Below, piece by piece: positions 29,149 through 37,360 of a stretch of 64,000 nucleotides of DNA. Position 1 is the stretch's first letter. Every line of letters begins with the position of its first letter. Location of the stretch: positions 186,001 through 250,000 of the forward strand of contig NZ_JAJHNP010000001.1 in NCBI RefSeq assembly GCF_020819595.1, written 5' to 3'. Made by a program: the position numbers and the translations under genes. The stretch is from Streptomyces barringtoniae. GTDB taxonomy: Bacteria; Actinomycetota; Actinomycetes; Streptomycetales; Streptomycetaceae. The notes below the pieces were generated by a model. It did no database searches. It was not told where the DNA came from and saw nothing but the letters and a program-made list of their open reading frames with translations.

Positions 29149-30486
29149 TCAGCCCGCGAGGCTGAAGCGCTCGAAGTGGATCTGCCGTTTGGGCACGCCC
29201 AGCTCGGCCAGGCTGCGCAGCACGGCGGTCATCATCCCGGGCGGCCCGCACAGGAAGACGTCCCGTGCCCCGATGTCGGGGACGAGCCGCGCCAGTTCGT
29301 CGGGGGCGAGCCGGTCGGGCAGGATCGGGCCGGTCACCAGGTGGAGTTCGGCGCCCTTGGTGAGGGCGAGGTCGCACAGCTCGTCGTAGAGGACGGCGTC
29401 GCGGTCGGTGGCCACCCGGTAGATGACCACGGCGTGGCCCTGAAGGTCCTCCAGCAGCGCCCGGATGGGTGTCACGCCGACGCCGCCGGCGATCAGCACG
29501 GACTCCGGGCGGGTGCGGTGCAGCGTGGTGAAGGCGCCGTAGGGGCCTTCGGCGAAGACGCGGGTGCCGGGCTTGAGGTGCCGCAGGGCGGCGCTGCCGT
29601 CGCCGGACGCCTTGGCGGTGAGGCGCAGGGTGCGGCCGTCGGGGGCGGCGGACAGGGAGAACGGGTTGGCCTGCCACCAGCGGTCCCGGGTGAGGAACCG
29701 CCAGAGGAAGAACTGGCCGGCGCGGGCGGGCAGTTGGTCCAGGTGGCGTCCGGTGACATAGACGGAGACGACGTCGTCGGACTCGGGTACGACCGCCGAG
29801 ACCCGCAGCCGGTGCCGCAGGTTCCGCCACAGCGGCAGCGCCAGCCGGCCCGCGAGGACCGCGCCGAGGGCCGTGCCCCACACCGAGTACCAGTACGTCC
29901 TCGCGGCGGGCGAGGAGGTGAAGGTCGTACCGGCCGCGACCTGGTGGGTGAAGGCGAGGACCACGGCGGCGTAGGTGTACAGGTGGATGAAGTGCCAGGT
30001 CTCGTAGGCGAGTCGGCGGCGTGCCCAGCGGGCCGAGACGGCGCCGACCAGGACGATCAGGGCGAGCGCGACGACGGCGCGCAGCACGCCCTCGACCGTC
30101 TCGGCGAGGTTCACGAGTTGGTTCACCGGGTCCATCGAGGACGCCTGGGCGTAGCCGAAGGTGATGAACACCGCGTGCGTGAGCAGGGTCCACAGGATGC
30201 CGAAGCCGGTGCGGCGGTGCCAGGAGGTCAGCCGGTCCATGCCGATCCGGTGGTCCAGCCAGGGCAGCCGGGCCACCAGCAGCAGCTGGAAGGCCATGAG
30301 GAGGGCGCCGCTCAGGCCGGCGAGGCGGCCCAGCACGATGAGGGTGTTCGAGGCGAATCCGGCCTGGACGAAGAACCAGGCCACAACGGCCGCGTTGACG
30401 GCCAGCAGGGTGTACAGGCCGGTGCGGGCCACGACCCGGGGGCGGATGGTCGTGGGGGGTTCGAGACGTGTCTGGAGGGTCGTCAC
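29149..30486 (-). CDS. Ferric-reductase-like membrane flavocytochrome with FAD/NAD domain
   Basis: A 445-residue protein. The N-terminal half has about six membrane helices of the ferric reductase (FRD) type with paired His for haem, in SWHRRTGFGILWTLLTHAVF and WHFIHLYTYAAVVLAFTHQ. The C-terminal half is a ferredoxin-NADP reductase module: NPFSLSAAP for FAD, EGPYGAFTT, the NAD loop AGGVGVTPIRALLE, and FLCGPPGMM. It would move electrons from cytoplasmic NAD(P)H through haem to the outside, where the FMN-binding partner could receive them. It starts the operon. A possible terminal acceptor (Fe3+, quinone, oxygen) is unknown. Confidence 0.92.
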   Translation of the reverse strand: MTTLQTRLEPPTTIRPRVVARTGLYTLLAVNAAVVAWFFVQAGFASNTLIVLGRLAGLSGALLMAFQLLLVARLPWLDHRIGMDRLTSWHRRTGFGILWTLLTHAVFITFGYAQASSMDPVNQLVNLAETVEGVLRAVVALALIVLVGAVSARWARRRLAYETWHFIHLYTYAAVVLAFTHQVAAGTTFTSSPAARTYWYSVWGTALGAVLAGRLALPLWRNLRHRLRVSAVVPESDDVVSVYVTGRHLDQLPARAGQFFLWRFLTRDRWWQANPFSLSAAPDGRTLRLTAKASGDGSAALRHLKPGTRVFAEGPYGAFTTLHRTRPESVLIAGGVGVTPIRALLEDLQGHAVVIYRVATDRDAVLYDELCDLALTKGAELHLVTGPILPDRLAPDELARLVPDIGARDVFLCGPPGMMTAVLRSLAELGVPKRQIHFERFSLAG

Positions 30487-30626
30487 GGACGCGGCTCCTT
30501 GATCGGGTCCTGGATGACGAGCTTCGCCCGGGATTGCTGTCGTTTCCCTGTCGGACGACTTTCACTTGAGTATTGATGTGACCGGTGGGGGCGGCAGCTC
30601 CGGCTGGGCCGGACGGGTGCACGAGG

Positions 30627-30760
30627 ATGGGCGCCCTCACCCCCACCCTGTTCGAGGTACTGCGCCGCAAGCTGGACGGTCCGGGCGGGGAGCCGCTGGT
30701 CCACACCGTGCTCGACCGCTTCTACCGCGTCGACAAGTCCCGCACCCGCGAGCGCACAGC
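30627..30760 (+). pseudogene. Scrap of a two-component system: response regulator tail joined to kinase core
   Basis: A plus-strand frame reads LRRKLDGPGGEPLVHTV, the recognition-helix and wing region of an OmpR-type response regulator, and then directly DRFYRVDKSRTRE, the box upstream of the N/G motifs of a sensor histidine kinase. The two would normally be several hundred residues apart in adjacent genes, so an internal deletion has joined them. After this the frame loses homology. It lies between the ferric-reductase operon promoter side and the 3' end of the PP2C gene. Confidence 0.6.
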
Positions 30761-30765
30761 ACCCT

Positions 30766-32220
30766 CTACGGCGAGACCGCGTCGGCCGAAGGCCCCTGTC
30801 GGCTGTGCGGCCGGCAGGCCAACGCAGCGACATCGTCCTCCGCATGCCGCGCGTCCAACCGGCTGAGGATCAGGTCCAGCACGTTCTCCAGTCCGTCCCC
30901 GCCGGGGAACCGCAGGGCGGACAGCCGGGCCAGGGACTGGTCGATGTCCTCCCCGCGTCGTTCCACCAACCCGTCGGTGAACAGCACCAGCGTCTCCCCC
31001 TCGGCCAGCGGGTGGGTGGCCGACTCGTAGCCGCCGAGTCCGGTGCCGAGCGGTGGTCCCACGGGGACGGACAGCAACGAGGCCTCACCGCCGGAGCTGA
31101 TCCGCGCGGGCGGCAGGTGCCCGGCGCTGGCCAGCGTGACCTGGTGGCGGCCCGGGTCGACGCGGGCGAGCAGGCAGGTGGCGGGCCTGAGGTCGGCCTC
31201 TCGGGAGGCGATCTCGTCCATCTGCCGCAGCACCCGGTGCGGGGGAAGGTCGGCGGAGGCGATGTAGCGCAGAGAGGAACGGTAGGCGCTCATGTCGACG
31301 GCGGCCTCCAGGCCGTGGCCCATCACGTCGCCGACGACCAGCAGGGTCCGCCCGAAGTGCAGCCGCACGGTCTCGCACCAGTCGCCGCCGACCAGCACGC
31401 CGCCGCCGGCCGGCAGATAGCGGATGGCGACGTCGAGGTTGGGGTGCGGGCGGCCGGGCTCGGCGAGCAGGGCGCGCTGCAGGTCGCCGGCGGTGCGGTT
31501 GATGGTCGCGTAGGCGCGGGCGTGCCGGATGTGGGAGGCGGCGCGCTCGGCGAGCAGGCTGAGCAGCTCGGCCTCCGCGCGGCGCAGCGGCTGCCCGGAG
31601 CGGGCCCACACCAGGACGCCGTACCCGTCCTCGCCGCTGGTCAGCGGCGTGCACAGCGCGATCCGGGAGCGGGGGGCGCCCACGTACTCCAGCCAGGGCT
31701 CCGGCTGTGCGTCGAGCGCCGGTATCCCGGCCTCGCGGGCCGCCGCGGTCGCCCATCGGACGTCGGGCAGCGCGTCGGCGTCCCCCGCGATCGCCTCGTA
31801 TCCGGAGAGGGTCTGACCGGTCAGGCGCAGCACGGCGGCCGTACCGCCGGCCAGCCGTACGGCGATCCGGGTCAGCTCGGCGCAGGTCGTGGCCTCGTCG
31901 AGGGTGGTGCCTATCCCGGCCAGCGCGTCCCGCAGCAGGCTCAGCGGTTCGCCGCCGGCCGCCATGGGATCGGCGGCCGGCACGCTCTGCGCCGCCTCCG
32001 CGGAGCCCGCCGTCTCCGCAGGGCCCGCGATACCAGCGGGCCCCGCGGCATCAGCAGAGCCCGCCACATCCGCGGAGCCCGCCACATCCGCGGAATCACC
32101 GGCCCGCGCGGATATCGCCGTCGCGTCGTGCCCGCCTCCGTCCTCGTGGTGGCGACCGCTGTCGGCGGGCACAGGCCTGCGACGGGACTGGATCCAGCGC
32201 GCCACACCCAACACCCTCAC
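30766..32220 (-). CDS. PP2C (SpoIIE/RsbU-type) serine phosphatase with GAF sensor domain
   Basis: A 484-residue cytoplasmic protein. Residues 1-90 are low complexity with GSADVAG-like repeats. A GAF domain follows (about 95-245) and then the SpoIIE-type phosphatase: VGGDWCETV, VVGDVMGHGLEAAV, ASAGHLPPARI, LVLFTDGLVERR and EDDVAALACR near the end, which include the metal-binding Asp and Gly residues. These enzymes dephosphorylate anti-anti-sigma factors and control stress or developmental sigma factors. There is no kinase or antagonist gene nearby, so it is an orphan. The GAF domain probably receives a small-molecule signal. Confidence 0.9.
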   Translation of the reverse strand: MRVLGVARWIQSRRRPVPADSGRHHEDGGGHDATAISARAGDSADVAGSADVAGSADAAGPAGIAGPAETAGSAEAAQSVPAADPMAAGGEPLSLLRDALAGIGTTLDEATTCAELTRIAVRLAGGTAAVLRLTGQTLSGYEAIAGDADALPDVRWATAAAREAGIPALDAQPEPWLEYVGAPRSRIALCTPLTSGEDGYGVLVWARSGQPLRRAEAELLSLLAERAASHIRHARAYATINRTAGDLQRALLAEPGRPHPNLDVAIRYLPAGGGVLVGGDWCETVRLHFGRTLLVVGDVMGHGLEAAVDMSAYRSSLRYIASADLPPHRVLRQMDEIASREADLRPATCLLARVDPGRHQVTLASAGHLPPARISSGGEASLLSVPVGPPLGTGLGGYESATHPLAEGETLVLFTDGLVERRGEDIDQSLARLSALRFPGGDGLENVLDLILSRLDARHAEDDVAALACRPHSRQGPSADAVSP

Positions 32221-32407
32221 AGAATCTCAAACCGGAGCAAGTCGGGCACCAGCCTCATCGTCCCAGTGCCCTCGGCAGGCCCCAGCACAGAACATGAGCC
32301 CCGCTCCGGTATCCGATGGGGTTCATCTTCGACCGGACGAGCCCTGTCGAGGATGTGTTTTGCCAGATTCGGAGTGTCGACCGATCGGAGCGGGGATCAA
32401 GGGCGGG

Positions 32408-32815
32408 TCAGTCCTCTGTGGGCGCCAGCCGCAGGGAGACGGAGTTGATGCAGTACCGCTGGTCGGTCGGGGTCGGATACCCCTCCCCCTCGAAGACGTG
32501 CCCGAGGTGCGATCCGCAGCGGGCACAGCGCACCTCGGTGCGGACCATGCCGTGGGAGCGGTCCTCGACCAGTTCCACCGCGTCGGTGTCCTTCGGGTCG
32601 TAGAAGGACGGCCAGCCGCAGTGCGACGCGAACTTGGTGTCGGAGGTGAACAGTTCGGCGCCGCAGGCGCGACAGGAGTAGACACCCTTGGTCTTGGTGT
32701 CGGTGTACTCACCGGTGAAGGCCGGCTCGGTGGCGGCCTGGCGGAGCACGGCGTACTCGGCGGGGTTCAGCTCCGCGCGCCACTGCTCGTCCGGCTTCTC
32801 GACGTCGTACGACAT
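32408..32815 (-). CDS. msrB: Peptide-methionine (R)-S-oxide reductase
   Basis: A 135-residue MsrB, which repairs R-methionine sulfoxide in proteins with thioredoxin as reductant. The catalytic Cys122 is in RYCINS; zinc ligands are C48 and C51 (CRAC) and C97 and C100 (CARC); HCGWPSFYDP contains C66, a possible resolving Cys. It lies 15 bp downstream of murC on the same strand, a conserved pairing in streptomycetes that I recall, probably by cotranscription rather than a functional link. About 190 bp of unassigned sequence separates it from the PP2C gene. Confidence 0.96.
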   Translation of the reverse strand: MSYDVEKPDEQWRAELNPAEYAVLRQAATEPAFTGEYTDTKTKGVYSCRACGAELFTSDTKFASHCGWPSFYDPKDTDAVELVEDRSHGMVRTEVRCARCGSHLGHVFEGEGYPTPTDQRYCINSVSLRLAPTED

Positions 32816-32830
32816 GAGCCTCAGCCCCTT

Positions 32831-34219
32831 TTACTGCGACAGGCGGTCCAGGATCAGCGGGCCCAGGTCGGTCACGTCGCCCGCGCCCATGGTGAGAACG
32901 AGATCGCCGGGCTTGGCCATTCCCGCGATCACCGAGGGGATCCCGTCCTTGTCGTGCACGGCGGTGACGTCGGCGCCGGCGGCGCGCGCGGCCTCGATGA
33001 TCAGCTCGCTGGTCACGCCCGGGATCGGGTCCTCGCGGGCCGGGTAGATGTCGAGCACCACGGAGGCGTCGGCGAGGGCGAGGGCCTGGCCCATCTCCTT
33101 GCCCAGCTCCTGGGTGCGGGAGAACAGGTGCGGCTGGAAGACGACGAGGATCCGGGAGTCGCCGGCGGCGGCGCGCATGGCCTCCAGGTCGGCGGTCATC
33201 TCGGTGGGGTGGTGGGCGTAGGAGTCGATGACCTGCACCCCGGCGGCCTCGCCCTTGAGCTGCAGGCGCCGCTTGACGCCGGTGTAGGCGGCGAGCGCGG
33301 GCGCCAGGCCGGTGGCCGGGATGCCGAGGGCGGCACCGGCGGTGAGCGCGGCTACGGCGTTGAGGGCGTAGTGGCGGCCGGGCACGGAGACCGTGAAGGT
33401 CAGCTCCTGCCCGTCCAGGACCACGGTGACCTGGCTCTTCAGCCCCTGCGGGACGATCGACAGGACACGTACGCCGGCGTCCTCGGCCTCGCCGTACGTC
33501 ACCGTCCTCACCGAACCCGCGAGCCGCCGGGTCAGCTCCCGTGCGCCCTCGTGGTCGGCGGAGATCACCAGCGTGCCGCCCGGGACGATCTTCCCGGCGA
33601 AGGTCTCGAAGGACTCGTAGATCTCGTCCATCGAGGCGTAGTTGGCGTGGTGGTCGAGTTCGACGTTGAGGACGATGGCGACCTCGGGCGCGTACTTGTG
33701 GAAGCTGCGGTCGCTTTCGTCCGCCTCGGCGACGAAGATGTCGCCCTCTCCGTGCAGCGCGTTGGAGCCGGGCGCGTCGAGGTCGCCGCCGATGGCGTAC
33801 GACGGCTTCAGGCCCAGCTCGGTGAGGGAGACGGCCAGCATCGACGTGGTCGTCGTCTTGCCGTGGGTGCCGGCCACGGCGATCGGGCGCAGCCCCTCCA
33901 TCAGCGCGGCGAGCGCGTCGGAGCGGTGCACCACGGGGATGCCCAGCTCGGCCGCGCGGGCCAGCTCGGGGTTGTCCTCGCGGATCGCCGAGGACACGAC
34001 GACACAGCTCGCGTCGCCGGCGAGGTGCTCGGCGGCGTGCCCGATGTGCACGCTCACGCCGAGCGCCCGCAGCGCCTCGGCGGTCGCCGACTCCTTGGCG
34101 TCGCTGCCTGCGACCTTCGCCCCGCGCTGCGCCAGGATCTTGGCGATGCCCGACATCCCGGCGCCGCCGATGCCGATGAAGTGCGGTCGGTCCATGGCGG
34201 TAGGAAGGCCGGGTGCCAT
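32831..34219 (-). CDS. murC: UDP-N-acetylmuramate-L-alanine ligase
   Basis: A 462-residue cytoplasmic ligase that adds L-alanine to UDP-MurNAc with ATP, the first peptide step of peptidoglycan synthesis. It has the Rossmann-like HFIGIGGAGMSGIAKIL, the ATP loop VAGTHGKTTTTSML, ADESDRSFHKYAPE, LNVELDHHANYAS and DSYAHHPTEM, all diagnostic for MurC. GGGGAG lies 7 bases upstream of the ATG at 34219. It is outside the main mur/dcw cluster, as in other streptomycetes. The upstream neighbour is the AraC remnant. Confidence 0.97.
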   Translation of the reverse strand: MAPGLPTAMDRPHFIGIGGAGMSGIAKILAQRGAKVAGSDAKESATAEALRALGVSVHIGHAAEHLAGDASCVVVSSAIREDNPELARAAELGIPVVHRSDALAALMEGLRPIAVAGTHGKTTTTSMLAVSLTELGLKPSYAIGGDLDAPGSNALHGEGDIFVAEADESDRSFHKYAPEVAIVLNVELDHHANYASMDEIYESFETFAGKIVPGGTLVISADHEGARELTRRLAGSVRTVTYGEAEDAGVRVLSIVPQGLKSQVTVVLDGQELTFTVSVPGRHYALNAVAALTAGAALGIPATGLAPALAAYTGVKRRLQLKGEAAGVQVIDSYAHHPTEMTADLEAMRAAAGDSRILVVFQPHLFSRTQELGKEMGQALALADASVVLDIYPAREDPIPGVTSELIIEAARAAGADVTAVHDKDGIPSVIAGMAKPGDLVLTMGAGDVTDLGPLILDRLSQ

Positions 34220-34289
34220 GTGGTTCTCCCCAAGATTCCGGTACGGGCTGAGCGCGCCCTAGCCTATGCGCTCGGGTGCCGAGCCCCGT

Positions 34290-34560
34290 GCAAGGGGCGA
34301 GGCGCGACGCCGGGCCCCGGCTCACCCGGCTCCGGGGTGCGTGCGCGGAAGGTGCGGCGGCAGGTGTCCGGGGGCACGCCGGCCGTGCGGTGGAAGTGGC
34401 GGCACAGTGTCGTGGCCGTGCCCGTGCCGGTGGCCGTCGCGATGGCCTCGCTGCCGGTGTCGGTGGTCTCCGGCAAGTTCCTGGGCGCGGCGGATCCGCT
34501 GGGTCAGCAGCAACTGCAGCGGGGTGGTGCCGGTCCTTGACGACAGGCCCTGGGCCCGGC
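34290..34560 (-). pseudogene. AraC-family regulator remnant (HTH end only)
   Basis: Two minus-strand frames together give the C-terminal HTH of an AraC/GlxA regulator. The first reads SSRTGTTPLQLLLTQRIRRA, the linker helix, near 34550-34480. After a one-base shift the second reads ETTDTGSEAIATATGTGTA, then LCRHFHRTAGVPPDTCRRTF, the second helix-turn-helix. The N-terminal ligand domain is missing. It occupies the gap between murC and the RDD gene. Confidence 0.65.
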
Positions 34561-34603
34561 CGAGCGGACCGGGGGACGGCCCGGGCATCACCGGTCCGCG
34601 GGC

Positions 34604-35098
34604 TCATGCGTGCGGACGGGCCGCGGTGGCCCCGGCGTGGCCGTACCAGTCGTACACCACGACGCTGCGCACCAGGAGGTCCTGCACGGAGGCCCGGCGC
34701 CGGCCGACGGCCACCCAGAGCAGTCCGAGCGGGAAGATCACGTACAGGAGGGCCCGCAGCACCGCGGCGACAGGAGTGAGCAGGGACCCCGACCGGCTCG
34801 TCACCCGCACGCCCAGCACGTGGTCGCCGACGGTACGCCCGGCCGTGCCCCAGCTGACGGCGAGATAGCCCGCCATGACGGCGGCCCCGTATCCCAGGGC
34901 GCCCCACGGGCCCAGGTCGGGCAGGACGAACGGCGGCCCGAGCAGGAGATACCTCAGTGCCGCGTAGCCGAGATCCAGGGCCGCGACCGTCGCGAGCACG
35001 ACGAGCAGATCGACGCCGGCCGCGACCAGGCGCGTGACGATCCCGGCCGGCCGCCCCTGGACGGCCACCGGGCCCCGAGGGCGGGCCACCGAGGTCAT
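34604..35098 (-). CDS. RDD family membrane protein
   Basis: A 164-residue integral membrane protein with three or four helices. The family motif is visible as GIVTRLVAAGVDLLVVLAT (with the conserved Arg and Asp), and SWGTAGRTVGDHVLGVRVTS marks the central cytoplasmic loop. RDD proteins are poorly characterised; some act as Na+/H+ antiporters. The start overlaps the stop of the 9-residue-repeat gene by 4 bp, so the two products are made together and likely interact. Confidence 0.88.
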   Translation of the reverse strand: MTSVARPRGPVAVQGRPAGIVTRLVAAGVDLLVVLATVAALDLGYAALRYLLLGPPFVLPDLGPWGALGYGAAVMAGYLAVSWGTAGRTVGDHVLGVRVTSRSGSLLTPVAAVLRALLYVIFPLGLLWVAVGRRRASVQDLLVRSVVVYDWYGHAGATAARPHA

Positions 35099-36381
35099 GG
35101 CGCCTTCTTCCCCCTGCCCGCCCGCGGAGCCGCCCCGCCGGGCCCGTCGCGATGCAGCAGCCGGTCGGTCATCCGGTCCACGAGCCCGTCGGCACGGGCG
35201 TTCCGCTCACGGAACGCGTCCAGCGTCTCCGCCGTGATGCTGCCGCCGGTGTCCCTGACGATCCGCCCGAGGTCCACCTCTTCGAGCACCCGCTCCGCCC
35301 AGCTCGCCAGATCCACCCTGGCCAGCACCGCGTCGACATCGACACGCCGTACCACCCGGCCGACGTCCAGCCGGTCGACCATCGCGTCCAGGTCGACGCG
35401 GTCGAGGACGGCATCCAGGTCGACCCGGGCCAGGAGGCTGTCCACGTCGACCCGGGCAAGCAGGGCGTCCACGTCGACCCGGGCCAGGAGCGCGTCCACA
35501 TCGACACGGGCAAGCACGGCGTCCCAGTCGACCCGGTCCAGGACCGAGTCCACGTCGACCCGGGCAACGACCGCATCGAGGTCCACGCGCGCCAGCAGGG
35601 CATCCAGGTCGACGCGCCGGGCCACACCGTCCACATCCACCCGGTCCACCACCGCACCCACGTCCACGCGACCGAGGAGGGCCTCCACGTCCACGCGACC
35701 GAGAACGGCATCCACGTCGACACGGCCGAGGAGGGCCTCCACGTCGACACGGCCCAGGAACGCGTCCACATCGACACGGGCAAGCACGGCGTCCCAGTCG
35801 ACCCGGTCCAGGACCGAGTCCACGTCGACCCGGGCAAGGACCGCATCGAGGTCCACACGCGCCAGCACGGCGTCCAGGTCGATGCGCCGGGCCACGCGGT
35901 CGACGTCCAGCCGGTCGGCCACGGCGTCGAGGTCGATCTCGTCCACCACGGCCGCCGTCAGGGTCCGGACGAGCGCCCGCGCGACGGAGCGTGCCTCCTC
36001 CCGCGCCTGGGCCCGTTCCAGTGCTCCCCGCACACCCCAGTCGCGGATCCGGCGAACCACCGTGCCCCGCACGGCCGGCGGCACGAACGCCCGGGTCGCG
36101 GCACGCGCCCAGCGCCCGGCCCGGTCCGCCGTGTCCAGGGCCGCGGACACCGATCGCCGCGGGACCGCGAGAGCGAGTCCGAGCACGGCGTCCGGCAGGG
36201 ACGCCGACCCGCCCGGCGGTTGCAGCGCCCGCGGGCGCGCCACGGCGACCGCCTGCGCGGCCAGGTCGGCGAGGCCCACGACCACGCGCGTGACGCCCAC
36301 GGCGACGGCCCGTTCGAGGCCGTCCGCACCCGGCCGGCTCTCCGGCGCCGGCGCGGCCGGCCGATCCCCGGTCCCGCTCAT
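35095..36381 (-). CDS. Protein with about 22 nine-residue coiled-coil-like repeats
   Basis: A 428-residue protein. Residues 20-145 form an Ala/Arg/Val-rich helical region with VGVTRVVVGLADLAAQAVAV, not clearly transmembrane. From about 165 to 375 it consists of tandem nonapeptides, consensus ARVDVDAVL, in which R-V-D, D and L positions are nearly fixed (for example DRVDWDAVL, GRVDVEALL). A 9-residue period with alternating hydrophobics suggests a regular solenoid or fibre. The C-terminal 50 residues contain VLEEVDLGRIVRDTGGSI. The start at 36381 gives MSGTGDRPAAP; an upstream GTG at 36420 is possible. The ATGA overlap with the RDD gene suggests joint function. Related RDD-linked repeat proteins occur in other actinobacteria to my memory. 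Confidence 0.8.
   Translation of the reverse strand: MSGTGDRPAAPAPESRPGADGLERAVAVGVTRVVVGLADLAAQAVAVARPRALQPPGGSASLPDAVLGLALAVPRRSVSAALDTADRAGRWARAATRAFVPPAVRGTVVRRIRDWGVRGALERAQAREEARSVARALVRTLTAAVVDEIDLDAVADRLDVDRVARRIDLDAVLARVDLDAVLARVDVDSVLDRVDWDAVLARVDVDAFLGRVDVEALLGRVDVDAVLGRVDVEALLGRVDVGAVVDRVDVDGVARRVDLDALLARVDLDAVVARVDVDSVLDRVDWDAVLARVDVDALLARVDVDALLARVDVDSLLARVDLDAVLDRVDLDAMVDRLDVGRVVRRVDVDAVLARVDLASWAERVLEEVDLGRIVRDTGGSITAETLDAFRERNARADGLVDRMTDRLLHRDGPGGAAPRAGRGKKAP
35290..35915. repeat. 27-bp tandem array within the repeat protein gene
   Basis: The nonapeptide array is also visible as a 27-bp DNA period built on CACGTCGACCCGGGCCAGG-like units on the plus strand. A longer block around 35502-35610 recurs closely at 35772-35880, so unequal exchange of several units has occurred. 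It is coding, not CRISPR: units are contiguous with no unique spacers. Confidence 0.85.
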
Positions 36382-36504
36382 GCCGGTATCGCACCACCCG
36401 AGGCCGCGGCCTGCCTTCACCCGGCAGGGGTGAGGCGAGGAGGCGCGGGCGGGCTCATACGGTGGCCGAGCAAGCGGTCGGCATGTCGGGAAGGCGGTCC
36501 GGAC

Positions 36505-36729
36505 ATGGCCGCCGCATCAGAGGCTCCGGTCCTCGTGGAACAGCTCCAGGACGTCCTGGTCGCGATCGCCCCCGTGATCGGCACGGCGCGCGTCATGTCG
36601 GCCGCGAGCCACGTCGCGCAGGCCTTCGGCGTGGCCATCGCCCTGGCCGAGGCGGAGGCCCGGACCATGGCCGAGGCGGAGGCGAGGAGCCGGGCGGAGC
36701 ACCAGGAGCACCGGCGGAGTGCCAGGTGA
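36505..36729 (+). CDS. Small Ala/Glu-rich hypothetical protein
   Basis: A 74-residue frame with strong streptomycete codon bias, starting MAAASEAPVLVEQLQDVLVA and ending in a charged helix with AEAEARTMAEAEARSRAEHQ. The whole sequence looks like one amphipathic helix plus a coiled-coil-like tail. An AAGG-type ribosome site lies about 12 bases upstream, which is far. It is divergent from the repeat protein gene and convergent with the next gene. I do not recognise a family. Confidence 0.5.
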   Translation: MAAASEAPVLVEQLQDVLVAIAPVIGTARVMSAASHVAQAFGVAIALAEAEARTMAEAEARSRAEHQEHRRSAR

Positions 36730-36755
36730 GCGGCGGAGCAGCAGGGGCGGTGGCG

Positions 36756-37229
36756 CTACGCCTTGCTGTGCGAGAACAGCTTCAGCACCGGCACCCCCAC
36801 CTTGTGCCGCGCCCGGGAGGCCCAGTCCCGGTGGAAGAACTCCTCCACGTAGTGGGGGTCGGTGAGGACGATCACCTCGTCCGCACCCACCTCGGCGACC
36901 AGGGACTTCAGCGCGTCCAGCGGATGGTCCTCCACCATCTGTCCCTCCGCCTGGCTCCCGGCGGCCCGCAGCGCCTGCACCGACACGTCCAGGGCCTGCT
37001 GTCCGACGCTCCTGGCGTCCTCGCCCTCGGGCGTCTCGTGTTCGCGGACCGCCTCGTCGAGTTCGCCGAGCGCGATGTCGTCGATGGCCCGCAGCAGGCG
37101 GTCCGCCTGGTCGCCACGCGGCTGGAGGAGCACATGGAAAGCGACCGGCTCGTCTCCGTGCAAGGTGGTGACGAACTCCACGTCGGCGGACGTCAAAGCC
37201 TTCTCGATCATCAGAACGCTGGTGAACAC
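36756..37229 (-). CDS. USP-like hypothetical protein
   Basis: A 157-residue cytoplasmic protein, VFTSVLMIEKALTSADVEFV at the start and GADEVIVLTDPHYVEEFFHR near the end. It looks like an alpha/beta sandwich of the universal stress type, with a central acidic helical region, and ends DWASRARHKVGVPVLKLFSH. I recall similar streptomycete proteins mislabelled indole-3-glycerol phosphate synthase; no such active site is visible. The GTG at 37229 is preceded by GGAGGAGAAGAGG; a TTG 3 bases earlier is also possible. It stands alone on this strand. Confidence 0.75.
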   Translation of the reverse strand: MFTSVLMIEKALTSADVEFVTTLHGDEPVAFHVLLQPRGDQADRLLRAIDDIALGELDEAVREHETPEGEDARSVGQQALDVSVQALRAAGSQAEGQMVEDHPLDALKSLVAEVGADEVIVLTDPHYVEEFFHRDWASRARHKVGVPVLKLFSHSKA

Positions 37230-37360
37230 CAAACGCCTCTTCTCCTCCGGTGGGCCCTGACAAGGCCCCTGCGGAAACCATCCTGCCCCGTGATCGCACG
37301 GATCGTGCCGGACTAAGTCTGCCCTCCGGAAGCTAAACGGAACGGCATATTCCGCTGTTT

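Noticed and set aside
35290..35915. Regular 27-bp repeats resembling a CRISPR array
   Set aside because: Units are contiguous with no unique spacers, stay in frame and encode a nonapeptide array; no cas genes nearby.
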